Shown: in pieces, positions 1-8,217 of the stretch
Layout: the number at the start of each line of letters is the position of its first letter
Position numbering within the stretch: the first letter of the stretch is position 1
Source of the DNA: an uncultured Ruthenibacterium sp.
Lineage (GTDB): Bacteria; Bacillota; Clostridia; Oscillospirales; Ruminococcaceae
DNA length: 64,000 nucleotides
Direction: 5' to 3'
Assembly: GCA_910587145.1 (NCBI GenBank)
Contig: CAJUMH010000001.1
Span: 48,082 to 112,081, forward strand
The notes under the pieces: model-generated
Database searches by the model: none
What the model was told of the DNA's origin: nothing
What the model saw: only the letters and a program-made list of their open reading frames with translations
Position numbers and translations under genes: made by a program

Positions 1-4
1 GCAG

Positions 5-3000
5 ATGGTAGACGCCGCCGGAAACATTGTGCTCGCGGAGCAGAAAACCGCCGCTGTTCTGCCAAAGCCCAACGTTCAGATTGATTTTGGCAAATACAAA
101 TTCATCGAGGGCGAAACGCTTGTGGTGCGCAGTAAAGCCGGGACTGAGCTTGTGGGGCAATATCGCTCGCAGAACGGCCATTCCGTTTTGCTGCAGACGG
201 CGGACGGCAGCGAGATCTCGATTCCTTTTTCCGAGATGGACGCGCTCTTTTTCTGCGGCCTCATCACCTCCTACAACGTGTTCAGCGCCTCCGGGCGCAT
301 CAATAACGATTACGTCTTCCGCATCACAAATGTCATCAACAAGCAGCTGGTGCATTTGCTCAAAATCGGAAAATACAATTTCTATCCCTGCCTGTATTCG
401 CTCATCATCGACGGCACCTCCTCCTATATCAACACTGTGGATTTTTTTGCCAAAGAGCTCTGCGAGCAGCTTGTCTGGAAGGCCGGCAGGATCTTTGGCG
501 TGTACGAATCGGGCAACTATTTCTCCGTAGACGGCGAAAACCGCTGCTACGAGAGCATTCTCTCCGACAGCACCGTGCTGCGATATTTGCGCGGGGGCGA
601 TTTTCTGCAGCAGGAGGTTTTTTACAAAACGGTGTTTCACCGCACGGTGGACGGCCGGCGCAAGGGCAAGCTTTCTGTCAGTGTCATTGATATCCGCAGC
701 AAATACCAGATCGGCAAGGTAACGGAGCTGCTGGGTGTCGAACATCAAAATGCCCGGGTGCAGTGCGGCTCGCATTTCTATATTTGCCACTCGGAACAAA
801 AGCAGCTTTCGCCGGATGCGGCGGTGAAGGCAGCCCTCGGGTGCGATGAACAGGGCGTGCTCGTTGCCGCCGTCTGCAGCCGCGGCGATCTTTCGCTGCC
901 CACGTTTGCAGAGGAGATCCGGCGAAAAAAAGACGCGCTGGAATCCGCGCTGCGCAGCGCCGAGGCAGCGGGTGATGTAGAGCAGCAGCTTTCGCTCACC
1001 CGGCAGCTTTTAGAGCAGCTGCTGACAAGCCCCGAGAGCGCGCTGGAAAACATCTTCCAGCTGTGTGTACGCTACGGCCGCCTGCCGTATGCCGCTCAGG
1101 TGATGGCGCAATACGGCTATATGCTCCCCGCGCCGCAGTTCTCCGCTGTTATGATGCAGTTGGAGGCTCTTTTGGGCAACGAGGCCGCCGCGATCGGCCA
1201 TGCGCGCCAGTACCTGCTTTGCTCGGAGGGTGACGATGCGTTTTTGCTCTCGGCGGCGCGGGCGATTATTTATCAAAAAATCTCCGCGGATTCGCTGCAG
1301 GAGCACATTTTGCAGCGCAAGCCGCTGCGTTTTGTTCCCCGCATCGGCTATTTTGACAGCCGCACCCGCTCGGGCTATATTCTTTGGGACGAGGGAAAGC
1401 TAAACTTCTCGCACAAAGACGTTGTGGATTACGATCCCTCGGCAATCGATCCGGATCAATTTGTTTATCATGTCTCGTTCGAAATCGACCGCAGCAGGCC
1501 CGTGCCCAAGGCAAGCGAGGTGCGCATTCTGGATACGCTGCCGCGGGAGGGCTCCGGCCGCGAGGCGGACAGCGCCCGCGAGGAACCCGCCGCGGGCGTT
1601 CCCGATCCCGGCATGAGCGCCTTTGATTTTCCCTGGGAAGACGAGATCCCGTTTTCCTCCGCCGCCGTAATGACGCTGCTGGAATTCAAGCGCGACAATT
1701 TTGATTGGAACGGCATCATCGGCTATCTGCCTACGGCGGACCGGAAAAAAATCAAAAACGGCGAGTTTACGGGCACGGCGGCCGAGGCGGAGGCGCTGAT
1801 CAATTTGCTGCGCAACTGCTATAAAAAAAGGCCCGAATTTTTCCAGGCCACACCGGCGGAGGTGCGCCCCAACTTTTTGCTGTTGGCCGCAAAGCTGCAC
1901 AAAAGCTTTGCCCGGGAGGACGGCGAGGCCTTTTTCCACCCGCAAACCGGCAACCGGATCCTGTTCGATTACGCGCTGCGGTATTTGAGCGGGAACAACG
2001 CGCGGGAGCAGGCCGAAGTAGAATACTATTGCGAGAGCGTTTTTCGGAACGATTTTCCCGATTCGGTGCGCTATCGCATGGAGGCCCGCTGTCTTGCCGC
2101 GTATTTCGCGGGCACGGCGGAGATCGACCTCAACCGCTGCGCGGAGCGCAGCGCCATTGTCAAGATTTTGCGCCGCCCGTGCGTCGATCCGCTCGGCCTT
2201 TCCAAAATGCTGCTCAACCTGCCGGAGCCCATTTTGGACGAGCTGCTCGACAGCCTGCCCGCCCCGCTGCTGAAGGAGATCGCGCACACCATCATCGTGC
2301 AGCTGAACAACGCCGATATCAGCGGTGAAATGGGCCTTCGGGACGCCGTAAAGCAGTACTATACCGATTACCATTACTATTTGAAGGACTTCGGCAAAAA
2401 GCTCACCAACCCCGCGCGCACCCTCGTCAACGACGTGCAGTTTTTCCTCGAACAGTTTGAAACCGTTACCGAGAGCATCGGCAAGCACCTGTTCGATACG
2501 GACGAAGCGTATCTTGCCAAGATCCGCAAAATCGTCAACGATATCAAAACCGAGCTTCAGATGGAAGAGATCGGCAGCAAAACAGTGCGGCTGCAGCTGG
2601 AATGGCAGAACATTCAAAGCCTCCTGCGCTCCATCGGGAAGCACCCCTCGCAGCTTTCGTTTGAATCGCTGCGCCCGTTTTTGATGGGCGGCCAAAAGGC
2701 GCTCGCTGATTATTTAAACCGCCAGTACGAGTTGTTCCCGCCGCGGCTTACCGTGCGCCACTACGGCCTGCGCAACAACGACCGGCAGGAGACCATTGAG
2801 CTTTCCAACGACGAAAACCGGCTGCCGGCCAACAACGTAAAGGTGCTGCACGCCGCGCCCTACGGCCAGCCCAAGGGCTTTATCGTAGACGCCAAGGGCA
2901 GCCGCCCCATTCTGGGCAACGGCCAGCAGATCGACAGCGGCAAAGCCGCCGAGATCAGCATTCCCATCCTGCTGGACCGCGCCCTCGCGCCGGACGTGCT

Positions 3001-4477
3001 GGAGCTGTCGCTGGATCTTTCCTATGAATATATCGTCCGCTACGACGCAGAGCTCGGCGCCGCGGAAACCGAGGTGCGCGAGCTGCGCGGGCAGATCATC
3101 CAGATCCCGCTGAATATCCTGAACACCGATCTTATCGGGGAAAACCCCTATTCCAAGTTTGCCAGCGGCGACGTGATGAAGCCGGACGACGCCGACGCAA
3201 AAAAAATGTTTTTCGGCCGCGATGCCGAGATCGCGGATATCTGCAAAATGCTCGTCGGTGCCGACGGCAGGCTGAAGGCGGGCAGCATTGTGGCTATTTA
3301 CGGGCAAAAGCGCTGCGGCAAATCCTCCGTGATGTTCTTTTTGGGCGAGGAGCTCAAGCGCCGCTGCCCCGGCACGATCGTGCTTGCCATCAACGCGCAG
3401 GGCAAGGGCATCGGCTCCGGAGACGACCGCGATTTCTATTACCGCAGCCTGCTCAGCGATGTCTGCACGCAGCTGCAAACCCAGATCCGCCGCACGCCCG
3501 GCCTGCGGGATGCGCTGCGTCTGGCCCAGCTGCGGCCGCCTACGGTGCGGGATATCGTCGGAGAATTCGGCGAGATGTATTTCCATGAATTTTTTCAGAA
3601 TTTCCGCGAACAGCTTGGCGGCCAATACACCGTCCTTCTGATGGTGGACGAGTTCACGCAGATCTACATCCATATGAAGCGGCACAAAATCAACGAGGAT
3701 TTCCTGAACCGCTGGCGCGCCATGATCCACGACAACGGCTTTGCCAACATCATCGTCGGCCAAGATTTTATGGATAAATTCACCACCGATGAGGAAATCA
3801 CCTCGCAAAATCTGGGCGGCGCCGTCAACGGTTTGGGCACGATGGGGCGCAAGCGGCTCACCTATCTGGACAAAAATGCCGCGCGCGATATGATCGAAAC
3901 GCCCGTCCGCTTTTCCGACGGCAGCAGCCGCTACCGCGGCCAGCTGGGCGAGGAGGCCGTCAATTACATCTACGATCTCACCGGCGGCAGCGCGTTCTAT
4001 CTGATGAAATTCTGCAACGCGCTGGTGGACTATATGCGCGACTACGGCGAACAGCTTGTCTCGAAAAGCCTTGTGGATACCGTTGCGCGGGGCTATGTGT
4101 TCGATACGCTGAACGACCCCATCAGCAAAACCGATTTCGATCCCATCTTCAACGAATACAGCTATCGGGATCTGCCCACGGGCAGCGAGCCGGGCGAGGG
4201 TGAGGCCGATATCAGCATTCAGGTGCGCGACGAGATCAAAAAGACATACCGGCTGTTAAAGCAGATCGCCGATCTTGCGGACAGCCAGGGCGTTTGCAGC
4301 GTACGCAAGCTGCGCTGGGACGATCGCGAGGAGCGCGACCGCTATCTGCGCTCGCTGATGATCCGGGGCGTACTCACCGACCGCAACAGGCGGGACATTA
4401 CGACCGAGCAGGTAGATCAACTGGATGTCAAGATCAAGGTCCAGCTGTTTTCCATCTGGCTGAAGGACAGGGGGTAA
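5..4477 (+). CDS. Giant multi-domain P-loop ATPase, function unknown (5' end may be cut)
   Basis: About 1,490 residues; I do not recognise a named family. The C-terminal third is a P-loop NTPase. It has a lead-in FFGRDAEI at residue 1069, Walker A GQKRCGKSS at 1100-1108 and Walker B LLMVDEF with D1215-E1216, the layout of AAA_16/STAND-like ATPases. Just before it, residues about 920-1060 are beta-rich and could be an Ig-like module. Around residues 450-500, SGYILWDEGKLNF followed by SHKDV resembles a cold-shock/OB-type nucleic-acid-binding fold. The middle is largely helical. It lies 6 bp before the next gene, another ATPase, so the two are surely co-transcribed. The reading frame is open to the window edge, so the true start may be upstream. 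Family context (large STAND-like ATPases paired with HEPN proteins) suggests defence or stress signalling, but that is inference. Confidence 0.75.
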   Translation: MVDAAGNIVLAEQKTAAVLPKPNVQIDFGKYKFIEGETLVVRSKAGTELVGQYRSQNGHSVLLQTADGSEISIPFSEMDALFFCGLITSYNVFSASGRINNDYVFRITNVINKQLVHLLKIGKYNFYPCLYSLIIDGTSSYINTVDFFAKELCEQLVWKAGRIFGVYESGNYFSVDGENRCYESILSDSTVLRYLRGGDFLQQEVFYKTVFHRTVDGRRKGKLSVSVIDIRSKYQIGKVTELLGVEHQNARVQCGSHFYICHSEQKQLSPDAAVKAALGCDEQGVLVAAVCSRGDLSLPTFAEEIRRKKDALESALRSAEAAGDVEQQLSLTRQLLEQLLTSPESALENIFQLCVRYGRLPYAAQVMAQYGYMLPAPQFSAVMMQLEALLGNEAAAIGHARQYLLCSEGDDAFLLSAARAIIYQKISADSLQEHILQRKPLRFVPRIGYFDSRTRSGYILWDEGKLNFSHKDVVDYDPSAIDPDQFVYHVSFEIDRSRPVPKASEVRILDTLPREGSGREADSAREEPAAGVPDPGMSAFDFPWEDEIPFSSAAVMTLLEFKRDNFDWNGIIGYLPTADRKKIKNGEFTGTAAEAEALINLLRNCYKKRPEFFQATPAEVRPNFLLLAAKLHKSFAREDGEAFFHPQTGNRILFDYALRYLSGNNAREQAEVEYYCESVFRNDFPDSVRYRMEARCLAAYFAGTAEIDLNRCAERSAIVKILRRPCVDPLGLSKMLLNLPEPILDELLDSLPAPLLKEIAHTIIVQLNNADISGEMGLRDAVKQYYTDYHYYLKDFGKKLTNPARTLVNDVQFFLEQFETVTESIGKHLFDTDEAYLAKIRKIVNDIKTELQMEEIGSKTVRLQLEWQNIQSLLRSIGKHPSQLSFESLRPFLMGGQKALADYLNRQYELFPPRLTVRHYGLRNNDRQETIELSNDENRLPANNVKVLHAAPYGQPKGFIVDAKGSRPILGNGQQIDSGKAAEISIPILLDRALAPDVLELSLDLSYEYIVRYDAELGAAETEVRELRGQIIQIPLNILNTDLIGENPYSKFASGDVMKPDDADAKKMFFGRDAEIADICKMLVGADGRLKAGSIVAIYGQKRCGKSSVMFFLGEELKRRCPGTIVLAINAQGKGIGSGDDRDFYYRSLLSDVCTQLQTQIRRTPGLRDALRLAQLRPPTVRDIVGEFGEMYFHEFFQNFREQLGGQYTVLLMVDEFTQIYIHMKRHKINEDFLNRWRAMIHDNGFANIIVGQDFMDKFTTDEEITSQNLGGAVNGLGTMGRKRLTYLDKNAARDMIETPVRFSDGSSRYRGQLGEEAVNYIYDLTGGSAFYLMKFCNALVDYMRDYGEQLVSKSLVDTVARGYVFDTLNDPISKTDFDPIFNEYSYRDLPTGSEPGEGEADISIQVRDEIKKTYRLLKQIADLADSQGVCSVRKLRWDDREERDRYLRSLMIRGVLTDRNRRDITTEQVDQLDVKIKVQLFSIWLKDRG

Positions 4478-4483
4478 TCGGGC

Positions 4484-6088
4484 ATGGAGCATCTTTTCGA
4501 TTTGCATCATCCGGCCGCCGGCGCGTATTTTTACGGCCGGGAGCAGGAGCTGGCATTTTTTGAAAAAAATCTGTTCGAGCCGGCGGCAGGCGGCGCCAGC
4601 CGGTATTATTCGCTCACCGGCATGAACCGCATCGGCAAAAGCTCGCTTGTGCGGGAGCTGTGCCGCCGGTTTCGGCAGACGGGCAGCCCCAATGTAACCG
4701 TTATCGAAACAAGCCTCGAACAGGCGGGCGGCTTTTGGCATTACTGGATCTTTTGCGTGCTGAAGCCGTTGTTCTCGCAGCCGGATTTTAACGCCACGCT
4801 GGAAAGCCTGTACCCGGAGGATGCGGCCCAGATGCGGGAGATCCGCGAGTATTTTTTTACCAAAGAGCACTGGACGCCCTTGTTTGAGGGCGACCCCGTG
4901 GAGGACATGGTGGCGAAGGACTATCTGGGGCAGCTGTTCCCGATGCTGTACGATGCGGGAAGGTACCTGATTTTGGTGATCGACGAGTTCGACCGGGCCG
5001 GTAAGGTGTTCGGGCTGCGGGAAGAAAACTTCGGCTGGCTGCGCAGCCTGCTGCAAAGCAACGACCGCGGGCTCTCCGTGATCACCATTTCCCGGCGCAG
5101 CATTCGTTTTATCGAGCAAAACTGCTTTGGCGGCTCCACCTTCGACGGCATCTTCAGCAAACGGGGCCTGTTCGGCTATTCCAACAGCGAGCTGGACGCC
5201 TATTTTGCCCTGCTGGAGCGGCACGGCCTTGCGCCGAGCGAAGCGCAGCGGCGCGAGATCTGGTACTACTGCGGCCGCTCGCCATACTATCTGGCCATTA
5301 TGGCCGAGGCGCTCCTGCGGGACGGCTCCGCCGTGCCTCAAACCGTGAGCGGGCAGTTTGTCGACAGCTTTGAGGCCATTATCTCGCTGCTGCGCGAGGA
5401 ATCGCTGCTAACGCCGATGCTGCAAATGTTCGTGGGCCCCAAATACGATCTGAACCGGTCCGATCTGCAAAAGCTCGTGGCAATGGGCTATTGCATGAAC
5501 CGCTCGGCGCTGTACTGCCGCACCGGCGGCGAGGACGAATACGCCGATTATTTCGACGCGGACGGCACCGGAGAATATCTGACGGCCTGCGGGTATTTTA
5601 TCGACTATCTGCACGAGGTGAACCACAACGAGGCGGAAAACATCTGGCCGAAGCTCTCCTTCACCGAGCGCAGGCTGCGCAAAACCATCGAGTGCGAATA
5701 CAAAAAGCGTTATCCCGGCGTATGGAAGCAGCGGCTGAAGGCGGACGCGCAGAAAAACGGCGCCAAAGAGCTGCACGAGGCATTTTTGCACAGGCACGAG
5801 GCTGTTTACAAAAAGGCGGGGGCAGCGCAGCAAAAGGCCGTGGGCAACAGCATTCTGAACGTCGTCAGCATCAGGCTGCTGGGCGATCTGATGCGGGATC
5901 AATGGAACGTGTTCCAAAGGTATTTCACCTGCAATGCCCGCGATTTTTCGGCCAGGATCGAGCTGCTGTATCTGGCCCGAAACCCGATCTCGCACAGCAA
6001 CGGCGAGCTGCTTACGCCGGCGGATATCGCCGCGGTGGAAGAGGTGTGCGACGAATTTAACGCATCTCTCGACCGCGCGGACATTTAA
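4484..6088 (+). CDS. AAA ATPase with C-terminal Swt1-like HEPN domain, putative RNase effector
   Basis: 534 residues. The N terminus carries FYGREQEL, then Walker A GMNRIGKSS at residues 46-54 and Walker B LVIDEFDRA with D167-E168. The last ~130 residues are helical and contain RNPISH (R499, H504), which fits the RX4-6H signature of HEPN ribonucleases, including the usual polar residue after the arginine. The stretch beginning ERRLRKTIE near residue 400 resembles the start of Swt1-type HEPN domains. HEPN domains of this kind typically cleave RNA in toxin or antiviral systems, so this is the probable effector and the upstream 1,490-residue ATPase its likely sensor or partner. It starts 6 bp after that gene, and deoB follows after 18 bp. 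No catalytic residue looks missing. The domain assignment is by eye from motifs; a profile search was not possible. Confidence 0.75.
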   Translation: MEHLFDLHHPAAGAYFYGREQELAFFEKNLFEPAAGGASRYYSLTGMNRIGKSSLVRELCRRFRQTGSPNVTVIETSLEQAGGFWHYWIFCVLKPLFSQPDFNATLESLYPEDAAQMREIREYFFTKEHWTPLFEGDPVEDMVAKDYLGQLFPMLYDAGRYLILVIDEFDRAGKVFGLREENFGWLRSLLQSNDRGLSVITISRRSIRFIEQNCFGGSTFDGIFSKRGLFGYSNSELDAYFALLERHGLAPSEAQRREIWYYCGRSPYYLAIMAEALLRDGSAVPQTVSGQFVDSFEAIISLLREESLLTPMLQMFVGPKYDLNRSDLQKLVAMGYCMNRSALYCRTGGEDEYADYFDADGTGEYLTACGYFIDYLHEVNHNEAENIWPKLSFTERRLRKTIECEYKKRYPGVWKQRLKADAQKNGAKELHEAFLHRHEAVYKKAGAAQQKAVGNSILNVVSIRLLGDLMRDQWNVFQRYFTCNARDFSARIELLYLARNPISHSNGELLTPADIAAVEEVCDEFNASLDRADI

Positions 6089-6106
6089 GCCAAGGAGGTT
6101 ATTTTT

Positions 6107-7285
6107 ATGGCAAAACGCGTTTTTCTGGTGGTATTGGATTCCTTCGGCGTTGGAGAGGCGCCGGACGCCGCCGATTTCGGCGATTTCGGCGTCAATACCC
6201 TGCGCTCCATCGCGCGGAGCGACAAATTCGATTGCCCGAACCTGTGCAGCCTCGGCCTTTTCCATCTAAAGGGGGCCGATGCGCTGCCCCCCTGCCCTGC
6301 GCCGCTGGGCGCCTTCGGGCGTCTGCGCGAGCGCTCCATGGGCAAAGACACCACCATCGGTCACTGGGAGATCGCCGGCCTTGAAAGCCCCGCGCCGCTG
6401 CCCACCTATCCGAACGGCTTTCCCGAGGCCCTGATCCGCGCATTCGAACGGCGCACCGGCCGCGGTGTGCTGTGCAATCGCCCCTACTCCGGCACCGAGG
6501 TATTGAAGGATTACGGAGAAGAGCATCTGCGCACCGGCGCGCTCATCGTTTACACCTCGGCCGATTCCGTATTTCAGATCGCCGCGCACGAATCCATCGT
6601 TCCCGTAGAGCAGCTGTATGAATACTGCCGCATGGCCCGCGAAATGCTGGTGGGCGAGCACGGTGTGGGCCGTGTAATCGCGCGCCCGTTTGAGGGCACA
6701 GCCCGCGAGACCTTCCGGCGCACGCCGCGCCGCCACGATTTTTCTCTGCTGCCGCCGGGCAAAACGATGTTGAATCTGCTGTCCGAGGCGGGAAAAGACG
6801 TGATCGGCGTGGGAAAGATCAACGATATCTTTGCCGGCAGCGGCATCACGCAGACATTCCCCACCGGGGGCAACGCGGAGGGGCAGCAGCGTCTGCTGGA
6901 GCTGGCCAAAACGGATTTTGACGGGCTGGCCTTTGTCAATCTGGTCGATTTTGATATGCTGTACGGCCACCGCAGGGATATCGACGGCTATGCGGCGGCG
7001 GCGGCCTCGTTTGACGTAACGCTGGGCCGGCTGCTGCCCATGCTGCAGCCCGACGATCTGCTGATCATCACCGCGGATCACGGCTGCGACCCGGCCTATC
7101 TGCGCACCACAGACCATACGCGCGAATATGTGCCGTTCCTCGTATACGGCGCGCCTGTGAAGCCGGGCGTAGATCTTGGCACGATCGACGGCTTCGGCGC
7201 GATCGCGGCCACTGTCTGCGACTATCTGGGCGTAGATGCCGCCGCGCTGCGCGGAACGGATGTGTGGCCGCAGATCCGGCGTTGA
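6107..7285 (+). CDS. deoB: Phosphopentomutase DeoB
   Basis: 392 residues, the usual length. It interconverts (deoxy)ribose 1-phosphate and 5-phosphate in nucleoside salvage, in the cytoplasm. The alkaline-phosphatase-superfamily metal ligands are visible: D11 in LVVLDSFGVGEAPD, the catalytic threonine pair in GKDTTIGHWE (T82/T83), and the C-terminal ITADHGCDP and DHTREYVP motifs. AAGGAGG sits 8 bp before the ATG. It is only 18 bp behind the HEPN ATPase gene and could be read from the same transcript, although nothing links their functions. deoC, the next pathway step, is 5 kb away on the other strand, and upp is at 39.8 kb, so salvage genes are scattered here. Confidence 0.97.
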   Translation: MAKRVFLVVLDSFGVGEAPDAADFGDFGVNTLRSIARSDKFDCPNLCSLGLFHLKGADALPPCPAPLGAFGRLRERSMGKDTTIGHWEIAGLESPAPLPTYPNGFPEALIRAFERRTGRGVLCNRPYSGTEVLKDYGEEHLRTGALIVYTSADSVFQIAAHESIVPVEQLYEYCRMAREMLVGEHGVGRVIARPFEGTARETFRRTPRRHDFSLLPPGKTMLNLLSEAGKDVIGVGKINDIFAGSGITQTFPTGGNAEGQQRLLELAKTDFDGLAFVNLVDFDMLYGHRRDIDGYAAAAASFDVTLGRLLPMLQPDDLLIITADHGCDPAYLRTTDHTREYVPFLVYGAPVKPGVDLGTIDGFGAIAATVCDYLGVDAAALRGTDVWPQIRR

Positions 7286-7356
7286 GGCGCTTCGAGCCCT
7301 TCCCGGTTTAGTGGGACAGCAAAAAGTGAAAAAACAGAGTGAAACGCAGGAGATCA

Positions 7357-7488
7357 CTTGAACACCCGTTTCCCTGACGGCAGCCGGCATTTGAGCGTCT
7401 GATCGCGCAGCCTGCGTACAGAGGGCCTGCGGCGCAGCCATTTGTAGTACCCGCTGCGGGAGGCTTCCAGCAATCGGCATAACAGCTC
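7357..7488 (-). mobile_element. Remnant of an IS3-family transposase (OrfB N-terminal fragment)
   Basis: The minus strand reads ELLCRLLEASRSGYYKW followed by LRRRPSVRRLRDQ, the typical N-terminal helix-turn-helix segment of IS3-family OrfB (consensus: C, L, VSRSGYY.W, then an arginine-rich stretch). It is only about 45 codons long, is fused to unrelated upstream codons, and lacks the DDE catalytic core. It is therefore a dead fragment. No terminal inverted repeats were found around it. It lies between deoB and the tRNA operon, the kind of tRNA-adjacent position often used for insertions. Confidence 0.6.
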
Positions 7489-7734
7489 CGCAGAGGCTCC
7501 CGCGCGGGCGGCACATCGCGGGCGCGGGCGGCTCCCTCTCCGTTCTTTTTCTGGCCCCAGTATCCCTTTTTCCGGAAGGGTTTCCCTCGTTTCGATGCCG
7601 AGGGAGCAAGTACGGGTTTTTTCGATTCTTTTCGGCATAGGTTCACAGCCTTTGCCATTTTTACCGCTTATTTCCCGCTCGTTCACCTTCCATCGCGTTG
7701 CTTTTTGGCATTTTATTCCAGCTGAACGCAAAAC

Positions 7735-7777
7735 AAAAAACCGTGAAACGGCACAAAATAGCCATTTCACGGTTTTT
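7735..7777. terminator. Bidirectional intrinsic terminator at the end of the tRNA operon
   Basis: The arms CCGTGAAACGG and CC-TTTCACGG flank an AT-rich loop. T-runs follow the stem on both strands (TTTTTTGC on plus, TTTTTTGTTTT on minus). It lies 5 bp beyond the 3' end of tRNA-Thr, so it ends the minus-strand tRNA transcript and may also stop read-through from the plus side. Confidence 0.8.
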
Positions 7778-7781
7778 TGCT

Positions 7782-7857
7782 TGGAGCTGTTAATGCGATT
7801 CGAACGCACGACCTCATCCTTACCAAGGATGTGCTCTGCCGACTGAGCTATAACAGC
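7782..7857 (-). tRNA. tRNA-Thr (anticodon GGT)
   Basis: 76 nt including an encoded CCA. The anticodon stem CATCC/GGATG encloses the loop TTGGTAA, giving anticodon GGT for ACC/ACU codons. The acceptor arms GCTGTTA and TAACAGC pair fully, and the T-loop GTTCGAATC is canonical. Last gene of the Trp-Asp-Thr operon. Confidence 0.97.
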
Positions 7858-7860
7858 AAG

Positions 7861-7937
7861 TGGCGACCCGGATGAGGCTCGAACTCACGACCTCTAGCGT
7901 GACAGGCTAGCGTTCTAACCAACTGAACTACCGGGCC
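7861..7937 (-). tRNA. tRNA-Asp (anticodon GTC)
   Basis: 77 nt with encoded CCA. The anticodon stem CTAGC/GCTAG holds the loop CTGTCAC with anticodon GTC. The acceptor GGCCCGG pairs with CCGGGTC (one G-T), with discriminator G. It is 3 bp from tRNA-Thr and is the middle gene of the operon. Confidence 0.97.
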
Positions 7938-7940
7938 ATA

Positions 7941-8016
7941 TGGCAGGGGCAGAAGGATTCGAACCCTCGGCACGCGGTTTTGGAGACCGCTGCTCTACCA
8001 GCTGAGCTATACCCCT
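7941..8016 (-). tRNA. tRNA-Trp (anticodon CCA)
   Basis: 76 nt with encoded CCA. The anticodon stem GCGGT/ACCGC holds the loop CTCCAAA, giving anticodon CCA. The acceptor AGGGGTA pairs with TGCCCCT, with discriminator G. First gene of the operon, directly after its promoter. Confidence 0.97.
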
Positions 8017-8059
8017 ATACAAAGCACAACAACCACTCTTTGATAAAGAGTGCTTTATT

Positions 8060-8088
8060 ATGATACAAAAAACTGCGCAAAATGTCAA
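8060..8088 (-). promoter_or_regulatory. Strong sigma-A promoter of the tRNA operon
   Basis: On the minus strand, TTGACA and TATCAT are separated by exactly 17 bp, 44 bp before the first nucleotide of tRNA-Trp. It is divergent from the GntR promoter about 60 bp away. Confidence 0.85.
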
Positions 8089-8148
8089 GCCCTTACCGGA
8101 AAATTTGTAAATTGCCCCGCAGAAAAAACGAAAGATCATGTTTTTCTC

Positions 8149-8176
8149 TTGACAAATTCAAAAATAGCTGTATTAT
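8149..8176 (+). promoter_or_regulatory. Promoter of the gntR-ABC operon
   Basis: TTGACA at 8149-8154 and TATTAT at 8171-8176, with a 16-bp spacer. The -10 element lies inside the left arm of the 36-bp palindrome, so the regulator should control its own transcription. Confidence 0.7.
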
Positions 8177-8204
8177 TGTATTAAGCGCTTAGTACAATAA
8201 TACA
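8169..8204 (+). promoter_or_regulatory. 36-bp palindromic operator, probably for the adjacent GntR regulator
   Basis: The left arm TGTATTATTGTATTAAGC and the right arm GCTTAGTACAATAATACA are reverse complements with a single mismatch over 18 bp. The palindrome covers the -10 region and transcription start and ends next to the ribosome-binding site of the GntR gene. YtrA-type GntR repressors are known to bind dyads of this kind in their own promoters. The symmetry is seen directly; the binding is inferred. Confidence 0.8.
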
Positions 8205-8217
8205 AGGAGGTAGATGC

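Noticed and set aside
1400..2695. 431-codon open frame antisense to the large ATPase gene
   Set aside because: It is a GC-rich shadow frame with a composition (many R, Q, H, A) typical of antisense reading, no ribosome-binding site and no domain.
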